DNA of 64,000 bases from Oopsacas minuta (taxonomy: Eukaryota; Porifera; Hexactinellida; Lyssacinosida; Leucopsacidae), in contig JAKMXF010000308.1 in assembly GCA_024704765.1 (NCBI GenBank), positions 286,026 to 350,025 of the forward strand. Direction: 5' to 3'. The position numbers were made by a program, and so were the translations under genes. Positions 22,255-34,623 of the stretch are shown here, one piece after another. The notes beneath the pieces are model-generated. The model was given only the letters and a program-made list of their open reading frames with translations. It made no database searches and had not been told where the DNA came from. Position 1 is the first letter of the stretch; every line of letters begins with the position of its first letter.

Positions 22255-22620
22255 AACATATGCAAGTAAGCTACTCTTCGTTACGCTACGCGATTGCAGA
22301 CACTTGGTGTCCGCTATAGGTACCCTTTGGGCGCCTAGGTTCCTAATCAACCGATAATTTGTGTTATGTATTACTAAGTACTTATGTATGTTTTGAAAGT
22401 CACTCGCTAAGTCGAATATTCACGATATGTCATTCACAACATCACATTCGAACACTCGATTACCTCTTTAGCCGTTAAAAATATACAAACTTTTTGACAT
22501 TTCTTTACTTTATGTACATAAATAACAACAAATATAGATCATACGATGTTAAAAATCATATTCGGACTCAGCATACTCGATTACCCCATTATAGCCTTTA
22601 GAAGTATAATCAAAGACCTT
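22255..22620 (-). repeat. Helitron-like dispersed repeat, further inverted copies
   Basis: A GC-richer tract (ttcgttacgctacgcgattg, about 22278) is followed by AT-rich text with tttctttactttatgtacat and cggactcagcatactcgatt. It parallels the copy ending at 19585 and the plus-strand copies at 6840 and 51607. Confidence 0.4.
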
Positions 22621-23639
22621 TTAAATTTTTGTATTATTTTCCTTATGTATGTACCATAAAAACAAACAAATATGAACTATGTGCGAACGTGTGAATATTT
22701 TAATTAGATATTTAAACATGTTTCTAGAAACGTAATTCCCCCCCCATACCGAATTTCATGTCTGTATCTCTAGCCAGTTCCTCAATCAATTCGGACAAAC
22801 AAAAAATGATAGGTTTATATATATAAGATATACCCAGAGAGAATGTGATGAGATAATCGAAGGGTTAAAAAATATATTACAAATTAACCCAATAAAAACA
22901 TCATCCGCCATTCTAGTTTTCGAAGAAATTCAGGATGAAAAACACGTAATATTTTTACATGGCCTAACAGGGAAATAAAAAAATACTGGATTGGTTTCAT
23001 CCATTCCCTTAGTCAAATTTACCCCTCGAAATATGCGGCCCTATGCCTTTATCCGGCCCTGGTTCTAGGAAGGGATATGGGGCTAGGTTGCGCTGTTAGG
23101 CTATAATAGAACCATGGGAAACTCTTGGAGTATGACATCGATTTAGCTTGTAACCAATTGCCCTCTCAACTCTATGTTCGGGCCGCTCGGAGGACTTTTG
23201 GTGGGGGCAAGTCACTAATACCGTGGACTCTCGTTGTAAACAAATCGGATATTAGTCATATAACAGAATTCCACCATAAAAGAAGTGATTAATATAACTT
23301 TTAACTGCAATTATATCTTATTCTGCTATAATGAATTCAGCTTTTAACGAAATGGAAGCCGGGAATTAGTAGTTTACAATAGTAGTTAGTTACGCCACAG
23401 TTATGACTTGTGATCAATTTCATTATCTTACTTATACTCTAAAGTGAAATAAGTGGCAAATCAATTGACCTATCTAATTAGGTGCGAATTGTCGAAATTC
23501 CACTCGTATACATATGTTCGGAATTGATTGAAGAAACTGGAAGACCCCAGGGCTGATTTTTCGCATATAGGAATATTTTGAGCCTGGCTCGGACTAGTTC
23601 GAGTCTTGGGCGAAAATTCATACCTATGACGAAATTTTA
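22621..23639. other. Non-coding stretch
   Basis: Further Helitron-like text (ttccttatgtatgtaccata, about 22640) and otherwise featureless AT-rich DNA. No supported gene. The 60-codon frame at 23470-23652 has no recognisable content. Confidence 0.3.
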
Positions 23640-23830
23640 ACGTAATCGTCACCTTTGGGATTTTCGAAAAATCACATTATTAGCCACTGCTCAGCCAATA
23701 TAAGTGATGAATGGTTGAAATTTGAATCATAGGTGCCCTTTAATGTGCAAAATGTTCTAAAGTCATGATTTTGACCAAAGACTAACTCATCATTGGATTA
23801 TTACGTCATCTTGACAGTACAAAAAACAGT
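23640..23830 (-). repeat. Dispersed repeat, inverted copy 2 of 3
   Basis: The reverse complement aligns with 2805-2985 and 40262-40450 through gtgatttttcgaaaatccca and cctatgattcaaatttcaac. Non-coding. Confidence 0.7.
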
Positions 23831-24291
23831 CAAGATGACGTAAATTATCCCGATATTTGATATGTTGCTAATAAGCGAATTCCACTGTAATTGGAAAGGA
23901 ACATTAGCAAGATCATGATGAGAGTGAATTTGGCTGCGAAAAATCGAGCACATTTTAGCACGTCATAATAATGCAGCCAATGCATGTAGAGAGATGCCAT
24001 TTGGACCATATCAATACTAGCCTGTATTCCTCTCGTCTAAGCCGATAAAGTAGTATTTATCATATTCACAAGTCGTTTGTCTCAGTTTTGGACCATCTTT
24101 AGTGTGATACACCATTTATCTGCAGTGATTTGCTCGAATTCGAATAACAACTTACTGTACTTAATTCGATTGAATTGCTCAGAAAAAGAGGGGATAGGAT
24201 TAATACCTTGAAAACTTAGGTCCATAATTTCCATCGTTTTTCATCACCAATTTTAACAAGATCAGCATTGTTTACCTACACACGCTTGATA

Positions 24292-25876
24292 ACGAAGAAG
24301 AAGTTAGCGGCCAATTCAAATTAAAAAAACGTGTTCACTTCAATCGTTTATTTGACCGACTCTCCGTATAGCTAGAGAAAAATACTTTTATTCGAAATTA
24401 TAGCGTTGATGAATTACGAAAATGTCGTCAGAATTGTCAATATGTGTGATGACTTACCATTGAGGTTTTGAAAATTTTTCCAACCATGTCAACTACAATG
24501 TGTTATTTGACCGGCTTCTCATTATTATTTTGATACAAATTTTCTTCTACACACTATTGAGGGCTGGTGGATTATGTGTTTAAAATTTCTTTTAAAAGTA
24601 TTCATTACTTTTTGAAATATTATATTTTGAAAAATTCAACGAAGAAGTTAGACTAGGGTCACTTCAGTCACTAATTTGACTCACTTATACTCATCAGATT
24701 TAAACGAAATTAATATCATTGGAAAGAGGAGAGTTGAACGTTTTATGCAATATGTTTTGATTTTACAAACATTTACTTTTAGTTACTTTTTTTAGTTTAA
24801 ATTTTAGTGTCACGACTCCCTTGAATTTACCCACCTAAAAGTCAGAATTCGATTCTGAAATTATATATGCATACTTTAGTGATATGGACGTTTATGAAAA
24901 TTAAATTTCATTAGAAAATATTAACAACTCGCGGAGCTAGAGGAATTCAAATTTTAAGTCGGGAGTGAGAGTGGTAGGTGATTAATCATATTCTACATAA
25001 AGTAAGATCTGTTCAAACTCATGTTTCTTATCCTAAATCCGAAAGAATTTCAATTATTTTAATGCTAATCGATGGTTGAGATATAGACGTTTATAACAAT
25101 ATCGATATTTTTCGTGAAACACTACAAATTATCACCAGCAACGGCCTGCAAAAATCGATAAATTCTCAGGTTTTTGTGTATTACGAATTCTAACTTCGAG
25201 ATCAGTTATTTCTCATCGCAACCCCTTCAAAATTTATAGACACCTTCTTTCGTAACTTATAATTCATTTTCCATAAAAAACAGGGGGTTGCTAGCAGAGG
25301 TGTCGATCGCATAATTTATTGGAGGGGGAAAAATATTTTTAATTAATACGAAATTATAGCTAAGAACTGTTAAATAATTTCAATAATAGACAATACCTTT
25401 TTGCATTATCATACTTCTGAACAGATGATTCTGTAGTAATTTATATTACGAAATATAGGTATTGTAGAGTGAAGGCTATGAAGCCAATTGTGCTAAGAAA
25501 CCAAACGAGAGCACTTTAGAATGAACCAATACAAAATAATCACTCAGATATTAAATACTAAAACTCTCTAGCGAACAAATGTAATTAATAATACAAAATT
25601 GGTGCTCTATATAAATTGAAGAAAGCTGGACAATTAGTTGTATGCCTTTGAAATTCAAATACATACAAAGCCAAATTGTTGGCAATAATTGTATAACTCC
25701 AATATAATACAACTTGTAGGGAGTTGTAGTATTAATCAATAATATAAATGATGAAAAAGTTAATAATGATAAATAATATTGGGGGCGCGAAAAGACACTC
25801 TCGCCCCCCAAAATAAATATTAGGGGGGCAAGAGCCCCCTTGCCCCCCAAGATCGACGCCTCTGGTTGCTAGTACT
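24292..25876. repeat. Left terminal inverted repeat of the 12.4-kb element
   Basis: It pairs with 35673-36683 after removal of the 570-bp hAT MITE plus its 8-bp duplication (25295-25872). No coding capacity is seen in the ~1 kb. Confidence 0.88.
25295..25864. mobile_element. 570-bp non-autonomous hAT in the left inverted repeat
   Basis: Inverted ends CAGAGGTGTCGATC and, on the opposite strand, CAGAGGCGTCGATC. A perfect 8-bp duplication GTTGCTAG flanks it (25287-25294, 25865-25872). The right inverted repeat of the host element lacks it and shows the empty site. G-rich runs (ggggggcaagagcccccttg) lie near its right end. Confidence 0.93.
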
Positions 25877-26130
25877 TTATTTATGATTTTTATGTTTATG
25901 TTTATTTTTGTTTTTTATTTTGTTTTTCTCAATTTCCTCGGTTACCTCACTATAATTATTATGTTTTAAGATGGTAATTATTGCATAGACTATACTCGTA
26001 AGACTATACATCACTTGCTTAGATCATTAGTAAGTATACCAAGTCATATCGTCATACTTCTTATAGTTCCCATTACAACTTGTTTCAACTAATCCTCAAT
26101 ATAAGGGACTTCTTTGTAATTAACCTACAC

Positions 26131-29100
26131 CGTGATCTACGTTATAATAAGGCCTGTTCACTAGTGCGATTTTTTGGACCATGGATGTCGTTTAAGTCCA
26201 TTAAATTTTACTTCAAATAATCATGTATTTGATGTTATTCACCCAAATCGTGAACTCAAAAATTGTTCTTAAGCGATTTTAAAGACCATGGATGTCGTTG
26301 AAGGCTTGTAAAAAGTATTTATTAGAAACCCATAATATTTATATTAATTAATGAATCAACCTTTTTGTTACAATCAATTTATTGAATCAATACATTTACG
26401 TACTCACCACCCATTGTACCTTGCCCTCTTGTACTTTTATCCTAAGTTGTTTAGACAACTTAGCTTTTATCTCTGTAATGCCGCTCTCCACCCTGTTCTA
26501 TCAGTTATGTGCATTTCTTTAATCTACCTCTCGATTTCTCCTTTTTACACTTTCAATTAGCTTGTCATGCCCAACACGTGTTCTGCCCCCGGATGTCGAA
26601 GTAATTACGCAGGAGAACCTTATACTCCAGTCTTTAAGTTGCCAAATGGTCCACCTGATCTTGTCAATCGTTGGCTTCGAGCGCTCTGTAGAGAAGGTAT
26701 CAGAGACTTAAAGAATGTGTTTGTGTGCTCAAAACATTTCCTCGACGAAGAAATTCAGACCAGTTTTTCTATCCATCAACCAGATCGAACATACTTAGAA
26801 GTGCCAGCTAAGCCTAAATTGCAGAAGGATGCAGTGCCAAGATTTCTACCTGGATGTCCACTTCATCTCTCTTCGTCATCTGACACCATACCTCCGAGAT
26901 TTGATAGATCTTTGAGAGAACAGCATTTGATTGATACTGCAATAAATGAGAGTCTATTACAGTATAACCAAGACAAAGAACATTTTCAGATTACCACACT
27001 GGAAGACTTGGTATCCAAAACGAAGCACTCGGGTTTGCCTAATCATTGGTTAGTTTGGTCTTCTGATGATAATTCCTTTAATTTACTCAAACTTTCTATA
27101 ACGAATAACAGTTTGATTGCAATTAGATGCTCGTTAACTATTACCGAAACATTACATACTATGGGTTTCTACGAAGGTATAAGCATTTCTCTTTCTCTCA
27201 CTCAGATAAATGATGTTCGTCAACTTAACGATTTGCTTAAAGAAATTGAAAACCATTCTGCCCCTACTAATTCTCCTGAAACATTCCAACACCATGTCAG
27301 AGAAGCAACCGGAAGCATTCGTAAAGCTATAGACTCCCTTTCAACTGGAGAAGAATCTGGAAACCAACAGCCTCTATTATCAAGTCTTCAGTTTATTCTA
27401 TGCCAATTGGATAACGCTTTGATCGCGAAAACTATGAGGCGATACAACATCGAAACTCTTGTCTTGTCCCTCAAATGCCAGCTTATCTCGCCAGTTTGTT
27501 ATAGATATCTTCAATCCCTGGACTGTCTATCATTGCCGCACCTTTCTACTCTAAAGCGCTTATATTCCAATTTTGGTTTGGATTCTGAGTTTACCAACTA
27601 TCTCAAACAATCAGTCACTCAGTTTAACAAATGGGAACGAAGTGTAGTGATTCAGATGGATGAAATTCATGTAAAATCCACATTTACATACAAAGGAGGT
27701 AAGATAATTGGATCTTCTTTGAATCCTACTGATCCTGCAAAAACCGTTTTGCCTTCATGATATCAAGTTTGTCCAGTATTGTCCGTTTACTGTCCTGTTC
27801 CAGCTCATCTACTGAGGTACTCTTTCCTATCATCAAAGATGTTATTCGTGATGTTGAAGCATGTGGACTCTCTGTACACGTTTTATGTACTGATAATTAC
27901 CCGATGAACGTTAACATTTTCAAGTTATTTTCTCCCAGCCGACTTCTAGAGCATATTGTTCCTCACCCTATGGACTCAAACCGGCCATTGTTTTTGCTTT
28001 TTGACTTCGTTCATATAATCAAATCGATACGTAATAACTGGCTAAACCAAATAGATTATAATAAAACATTCACTTATCCAGATTTTGAGAACATACAAGT
28101 TGCGAGCACTGCAGTTTTCGAAGAAATTCGCAAATTATATAAAAGTGACCAACACTCTGTTGCTAAATTAGCTCCAAGATTAACCTCTAAAGCTTGTTGG
28201 CCTTCCACTTTAGAACGACAAAATGTTTCTTTAGCTTTAAGGATATTTGATGAATCTACAGCCGCTGCATTAAACGTTAGCTACCAATCGCGATACCACA
28301 CTTCTACAAATTCACAGACTGCAGACTTTATTGCCATTATTTGTAATGTTTGGAAGCTATTCAACATCAATACTCCAAACAAGGGTATCCTTCACAAAGA
28401 TGAATTTTCAGTTCCACTTACCTACAATGATACCAGATTTATGTTCCTTCAACGTGTAGTTGATTGGGCTGAATGTTGGCGAGTCATGCCTGACAAGAGA
28501 AGTAAATTAAGTCCTCAAACCTTCACAAGTTTCCGTCACTCTTGTATTGCACTCCCGTGCATTGTAAACCATCTGACTGGAAATTGTGGCTATTCGTACG
28601 TCCTTTCTTCGTTCTTGCAAAATGATCCACTTGAGCATCATTTTGGCTTGTATAGGATGATGTCAGGAGCACAATACCACATTAGCTATTGCCAGGTCCT
28701 TGAAACAGAACGGAAAATAAAGTTGTCCAGCATACTCAAATTATTTTCGAAAAAGCCTGTAGAAGATAGCATATCACTTAAGAACTTCTTAGAATTGTGC
28801 TCATCCTCTTGTGACCAAGACTCCATGCGTCTTTCAGCTTGGAGATGTATCTCTCGGCGATTCAGGGATATTCAGGGATAGAATTAAACAAGCAAATACT
28901 CCAATCACTCTCCTTTATAGCAGGCTACTCAGTGCATGCCTATTACAAACATTCTACTAAATGTCAATCATGTCTCTTATTCCTCACTGAAAACAAAGAA
29001 ATGGAAATTGAAGAACCTTCAGATTCTGAATATCGATTAATTCAGATAATCGACCGAGGCTCACTAAAATGGCCAAGTAGTGATGTCATAGACGCAATTA

Positions 29101-29742
29101 TTACGCTATGGAAAGTATTCTCTTCTATCGAGAGTCAACCAAGCATATTCAATAACTTTATAACCGGTCCTTCTAGAAGTATCCTGATACAGTTAACAAC
29201 AAGTCTTATAGAAGATGAACAAGCTGAAGTATGGAGAGTGCTGTGTGACGAATGTGGTACACTCAGGTGGGATGTATTAGCTAAACTATTGACCGCTACT
29301 TCAAACTGTCTTATATCAAATAAGATTAAGAACATGAATTCCTAGCTACCCTTGAAACCGTGTGTCGAAAATACTCGAAAATTAAAGAAATTGAAGCCTA
29401 ATTAACTTATCACATACCACTTTAATACGTATCTTTTATTATTTTGTACTATTATCAGGCACTCACTATTTGAAATATGCTTAGTATTAAACCCAATAAT
29501 ATTTTCTCTCATGGATTCACATTTTAGTTAATTTTCTCTAACTGTAACATTTATTGTAAAAATAAGGACTTAAATGCATCCATGGTCTTCAAAATCGCTT
29601 AAGAACAATTTTTTTGAGTTCACGATTTGGGTGAATAATATCAAATACATGATTATTTGAAGTAAAATTTAATGGACTTAAACGACATCCATGGTCCAAA
29701 AAATCGCACTAGTGAACAGGCCTTATTATGACGTAGGTCACG
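26131..29742 (+). mobile_element. 3.6-kb P element
   Basis: Inverted ends CGTGATCTACGTTATAATAA and opposite-strand CGTGACCTACGTCATAATAA continue into near-identical subterminal repeats of about 150 bp (ggcctgttcactagtgcgat ... ccatggatgtcg). The flanks share CCTACAC (26124-26130, 29743-29749). Classical P elements duplicate 8 bp. The transposase lies on the plus strand with two frameshifts. Confidence 0.92.
26567..29345 (+). pseudogene. P-element transposase (THAP9-like), two frameshifts
   Basis: GTP-dependent cut-and-paste transposase of the P superfamily. The start ATG at 26567 opens a THAP zinc finger (MPNTCSAPGCRSNY ... VFVCSKHF; C5, C10, C54, H57). The DDE core follows: VIQMDEIHV (first aspartate) and IIGSSLNPTDPAK near 27700, then a frameshift at about 27750. 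It continues with LCTDNYPMN (second aspartate), a FVHIIKSIRNNW segment typical of the GTP-binding insertion domain, and QNDPLEHHFGLYRMMSGAQY with the catalytic glutamate near 28640. A second frameshift near 28850 leads into the C-terminal zinc-binding tail (CQSCLLFLTENKE). Full length would be about 920 residues. Apart from the two indels it is essentially complete. Confidence 0.92.
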
Positions 29743-29749
29743 CCTACAC

Positions 29750-31308
29750 ACAAGAAGAGTTGATATACATTACTTGTGTAAAATCACAGATGATTAATAT
29801 TTTAGTATACCACTCTCATATTATAGAATTTCTTTCTCAAGATGGTCCAAAGAGACAAATTTAGAGGTAGTATTCAGAGCTATTTTAACATTTATCACTA
29901 AAGCAATTTACAAATATCAGTATAAATTCTGCATGAAAACTTCCTCTTAGTGTCTGAAAATATTACACAATCAGAAACATTTTTACCCTGTATGATTCTT
30001 ACTTTTATCTAAACACCTGAGTATACATGCATATATTACACATACTACTTGTAATTTGGCATAGCGGAACCAAGAACCAGTGCATAAACAGAAAATATTC
30101 ATAATAATTCATTTAATTGCTTATTAAATATTTTGCTCACAGAATAATTATCTTACAATGTTCTCATATTTCTCCGCTCGCTACAAGATAAATTACTACT
30201 ATATGCACTCATAACATCTGTATGATGAGTTGAAAGAGATCCTTTAAAATAAAACTTGACCACTATACGATAATTCAATTCTCGTCCTCAATAGAAAATA
30301 CATATGCTCTACAATTAAGGAATTAAACTCTGCTCTAGCCAGTATCGTAACTACTTGTCTGGGCCTCCCGCCTAATCAGTTTAGATGCACCTCTTAAGCA
30401 AATTATAATTCCTAAATAATGAATTATCTCAAAATAACTGAAAATCGAAATTATTTGAATTGGTAAACTTCAAAACATATTTTTTAGATCAAGAAACTTA
30501 GAAGAAAATAAATTCATCCAATTACTGATTAATGACATTCTATGATTCGAATCAGTAATGCACAAACTATCTCATTATGTGATTTCGAGATAAAATTCTC
30601 CAGATTCACAACTTTCAATCTCAAATTCAACTCTAGAGCTGACCTCTAACAACGTATTCACAACTTGTTCACTTTCTACATTACACTTAGAATTGTGAGC
30701 CTGGGGAAGGGGAATTGGTTCCTTAACTAACATTCAACACGAACAAGGTATTCAGAATAGACATTTTGTAAGCTGGTAATACCATTAGTATCGAATTCCT
30801 TCTTTGTTCCAATACCCAACTAATGAAAATGCTCAAAATTTCTCCACTTAAACAGACATTTTTATCAAACATTTTATAAACTAAAATATGACCAGGTTGT
30901 GTTAGAAATAACCACAAAACTAACAGTGGACTACATTCAACAAAGCTATTGCTATAAACACCTATGATGACATTAATGAAGTGGAAACACTGATCAATGA
31001 GACGCGTATCAGTGAATTACAAAATCCAGATATATTTCTAGCATTAGATAACCCATATAATTTTGCGCCATCTACCCACAATTGAGCTTCAGATGTATTG
31101 AAGAAATATAGTATTTTCTTCAGAATTTCTTTATCAATAAAATTAATGAAATCGACTCCTTCAATGTTTATACACGGTTAAATCAGAGGCAGATGATGCC
31201 AACAATAAGAAACATATCGTCTCGTAACTCGAATTCAAGTATAAATATAGATTACCAAAATGATGAAACTGATATTGAACACTCAGCTACAGTCTTACTT
31301 ACATCATA
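29750..31308. other. Remaining interior of the 12.4-kb element
   Basis: About 1.55 kb lies between the P element and the nested 2A/OTU element. I see no supported gene, only AT-rich sequence. Confidence 0.4.
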
Positions 31309-31952
31309 AATATTTATGTGGGTGTGAAGTTAGCAGCGCGAAAAGTGAGCACGACGTAACTCCTAACAATTTTCACTTAGGGTGAATTTCTAGTTCAAAT
31401 ATGCATTACAGAATTATGAGAGTGGTAGTTTCATCTCATTCCAATTTTAGTCCCTATCTTAAAGACCACTTCACAGTGACTTTGCAAAAATGATCCATTT
31501 TCACTATACAAATTCATATACGATTTAGTTGCATATTTGTAGTACACAGTGGAGTTAGTTACAAAATGCAATTTTCATAGGCTGTCAATTGTTGTCATTA
31601 GTAATTAATTTTGGACGAATTTTTTGACGTATTCATTTTTTGGTTTCGGTGACTATTGTATAATATTCTGATAAATAAAAATATATACACATAGTTAATA
31701 GTTACTACGATCATTCTTTGGTTATTTTTGATAATATTGAAACTTATTCGAATTTCACGTCCATAACATTTCAGTTTGCATTTACTAATGAGGGTTGATC
31801 TTTGTACATGGCGCAACCACATTGGCATTTTCAATTCACGGAAATCTGCAAAATGCAGATGCTGCAAATTGATACATATTGCTGGATTTGTTACATGCAA
31901 CATGTTGATCACTATCTTACCAACTCTATCTCTATTCCTTATTATTTGCGGA

Positions 31953-31976
31953 GATGTAGAAGTGAACCCAGGACCA
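31953..31976 (+). other. 2A-like ribosome-skipping motif DVEVNPGP
   Basis: The eight codons exactly match the D(V/I)ExNPGP consensus, preceded by the usual hydrophobic run and glycine (LFLIICG). In known 2A peptides the ribosome fails to join the final glycine and proline, separating the upstream and downstream products. Here it would release a ~62-residue leader from the transposase. Whether it works is untested. Confidence 0.85.
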
Positions 31977-31986
31977 AGATATATTG

Positions 31987-32072
31987 GTTAGTGATTTTAC
32001 ATATACTACATATTATTATATTGATGTTTCATACTAAGCATTGATATATTTGATCCAAATAATTTATTATAG
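31987..32072 (+). other. 86-bp spliceosomal intron in the 2A-transposase gene
   Basis: The donor G|GTTAGT at 31987 and acceptor ttattatag| ending at 32072 join two coding segments exactly in frame (phase 1). Without splicing, the frame stops four codons after NPGP. Confidence 0.7.
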
Positions 32073-34181
32073 AAACTGGTGACATCAAGCGAGGTAACGA
32101 GATTGTCTCAAAGATGACCGATACCTTATCCAAGTTAACTGGAAATGGTCCATTAATTCTGAACAATCTCGAATTGCTTAGCACACAAATTGGCGAGATG
32201 CCTCTTCTATCTGGGGTAAACTGGCAAATATGTTTATAGAAGAAATCGCTTGCAACTACGAGCGAAACTTATGAACATCTGGCGAAACAACAACTGGAAC
32301 ATCAAATTTCAGGTAACTCAAGCATTGACACTACCTAAAGATAAATTACTCTACCTATCAGTATCAACATTTCTGAATTACCAAATATTCGTAATCATTA
32401 CGTGCTTTTCTCCCATTCTAATAGTTCACTAGAATCAGACATTAGCTCAATTATTAACATTGAATCCACTGATCAGGTATCTAGTAAAATGCACATAGTT
32501 CAGCCGACAAATCGAGGTGAATTTGGATTGACAGGCCAAAAATGGTTCAGAATTTTCCAAATTTTTCAGAAAGTGCTCTAAAGACAGAATGGACAACCTA
32601 ATTCAATGAGAAAATTTCTTTATTACCCGTTTTGTGTTCTAAAATGTTTACACCATCGAATTAACAAAAGCTATTCAAGACGTAGATGTGCGTTTCTTAT
32701 TGCAGCTTCAGTTTGCAAGTTTAGTAATTGTATCACATTCAAATTTGAAATGGAAACACCGCAAACAAATGCAAGCAATCTTTATCTCGTTAATTATACT
32801 GCTACTGGATCAATCTCTAAAGAACATTCATCCAATTTAATTTCGCATATCCGACATTATCAGGAGACAGAGAGAAGCCACTGCAAAACAGCTTGAACTT
32901 TCTAGTCCTTCTAATCTTCATTATTCCTTCTTTGTTGATTCACGAAATTTATCCGTTGCAAAAAAAGGAAACTTCAATTATTTACACTCGACCGATGTCA
33001 TTAGAAAGGTCAAGTCACAGGACTTTGAAAAATCCCGATTTTAATAATGATATGTGGTAGGACATCATTAGCACCCAAATGTCATATATGAGCACAATCA
33101 TTGGGAATTTTCTTAGCGGCTACATTCAATTCATTAGTCATTCCCCATTCATCATTCATTTGTATAATGAAGAACAGATAATGTTGTTATAAAAATTGGA
33201 AAAAGAATCATTTACATTGCATTTAGACGCCACTGGTTCAGTTATCAGGAAATTAGATCATTTGCGAAAAAGAATCCTCTATTAAGCTATCTCAGTAAAG
33301 CATCCTCGATTACATGTCAGCCCAATACCACTTGCTGAGATGGTATCTAGCGAGCAGTCAAACATAGAAATTTCATATTTGCTTAAACGATGGCTATATG
33401 ACGTAAAGAAGGTGACGAGTAGTGAGATATTACCAAATAAAGTTGAAGTAGACTTCAGTTGGGCCATGCTACACGGTGTCTGCAATGCCTTTAACAAAAC
33501 AAAACTTAGGATGGTATTTAATTTAATGTTGGGAAACTATACATAAGAGTAATTCTACTAATTCAATAAAAGTAATCATACACATATGCTCGGTACACAT
33601 AATGAATCGGTTTAGCTATAAACTAAGTTCTAAGTTCAGAATGGATAAACAGAGAAAACAAAAGATCATGTTCATACTGGCTCGAATGACCAGTTGTACA
33701 ACGATGGATGAAATAAATCAGTTATTTGTCGCATTGAGTATGCTATGTTTACCAAAAAGATCTATCCAAAAATCGAAGAATCTATTAGTAAGCTTAACAG
33801 CTCTATTTGTCTTGATAAGGAGTTCGATTTTGAACTCGAAAATATCACAGAACTAGATGAATCATTACCCAATGAAATGGAAGATAACAAAACATACAAA
33901 TCAAGATCTCCATTTAGTATACATTATCAGAATGAATTAATGAACTGCAAACGGCTTGTTGGTATATTTGAAATGGAAGAACAGAATGAAAGCACTCCTA
34001 AAAACAATTATTACTTTCCAGATTTACCATCATTTCTTGTTGCTCATTCATGCAAGTTTGTCCCCTCTGGTCACGTCTTATACTAGGCCCATCCTTACAC
34101 CCAGGTCAATATCACGTGGCATCACGAATACAATTGCAGAAAACTAGATGAGAATTAGAAAGATAATAATTTACAGAAAGA

Positions 34182-34409
34182 ATGCAACTAGGACCGGGAG
34201 ATTTCATTCGCAAATTAAGGGAAGGTATTGTTGGTAGAATAAAGGCATTCGAATTTGCATTCAATCCATTGAGTCTTAAAATTCTCAAGAGACAAAAACA
34301 CAGCAGCCAAGAGATTGTGATCAGATTGATGAAATGTGGAAGAAGAAGAAAGACAGACATACTTCAAACCAGGAAAGCCAATGAACTCCAACAAACATTC
34401 TTCCCTTAG
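34182..34409 (+). pseudogene. Linker segment between transposase and OTU domain
   Basis: An open stretch with IRKLREGIVGRIKAFEFAFN and PLSLKILKRQKHSSQEIVIR has low-complexity basic and alpha-helical character. It lies in the right order between the transposase core and the OTU domain. No domain is recognised. Confidence 0.4.
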
Positions 34410-34623
34410 AAAGTTCAAGAATCCAAGACACGGGAAACTTAGTCAATTGCCTTCCATAATGGTCACTAGCTCTCAGGTCAACTCAAAGGTAGTAACATTG
34501 TAAAGTGATTTGTCTAATGACAATTCTATTCCAGATGAAACTCTCTCTATAGTAGATGTTAAATCCTATTATCATGGAGAATTTAAGACTGTAACTCTGA
34601 GTTGGCAAAGGGAAAAGTGAAAG

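Larger units (their letters stand above)
19590..23061. mobile_element. Region bounded by hAT-like CAGGGCCGGAT ends
   Basis: Left CAGGGCCGGATTAATCATAT and opposite-strand right CAGGGCCGGATAAAGGCATA are inverted, typical of hAT MITEs. No good 8-bp duplication remains (agtatagc versus gttctagg). The interior holds a MULE transposase and Helitron-like repeats. It is therefore either an old hAT MITE expanded by later insertions or two unrelated ends. Confidence 0.45.
31788..34086 (+). pseudogene. DDE transposase with N-terminal 2A-like peptide, spliced, decayed
   Basis: From the ATG at 31788 the leader runs through a hydrophobic stretch (MLITILPTLSLFLIICG) into the 2A-like motif DVEVNPGP at residues 56-63. 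A phase-1 intron (31987-32072) joins in frame to ETGDIKRGNEIVSKMTD. Further pieces in shifting frames are KKSLATTSETYEHLAKQQLE (32240), ITLPISINISELPNIRNHYV (32345-32581), LHLDATGSVIRKLDHLRK (33213) with a likely first aspartate, LPNKVEVDFSWAMLHGVCNA (33440) with a likely second, and a C-terminal block to 34086. The core resembles MULE/KDZ-like transposases, which I recall only loosely. Stops and frameshifts make it non-functional. It reads on toward the OTU domain. Confidence 0.7.
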
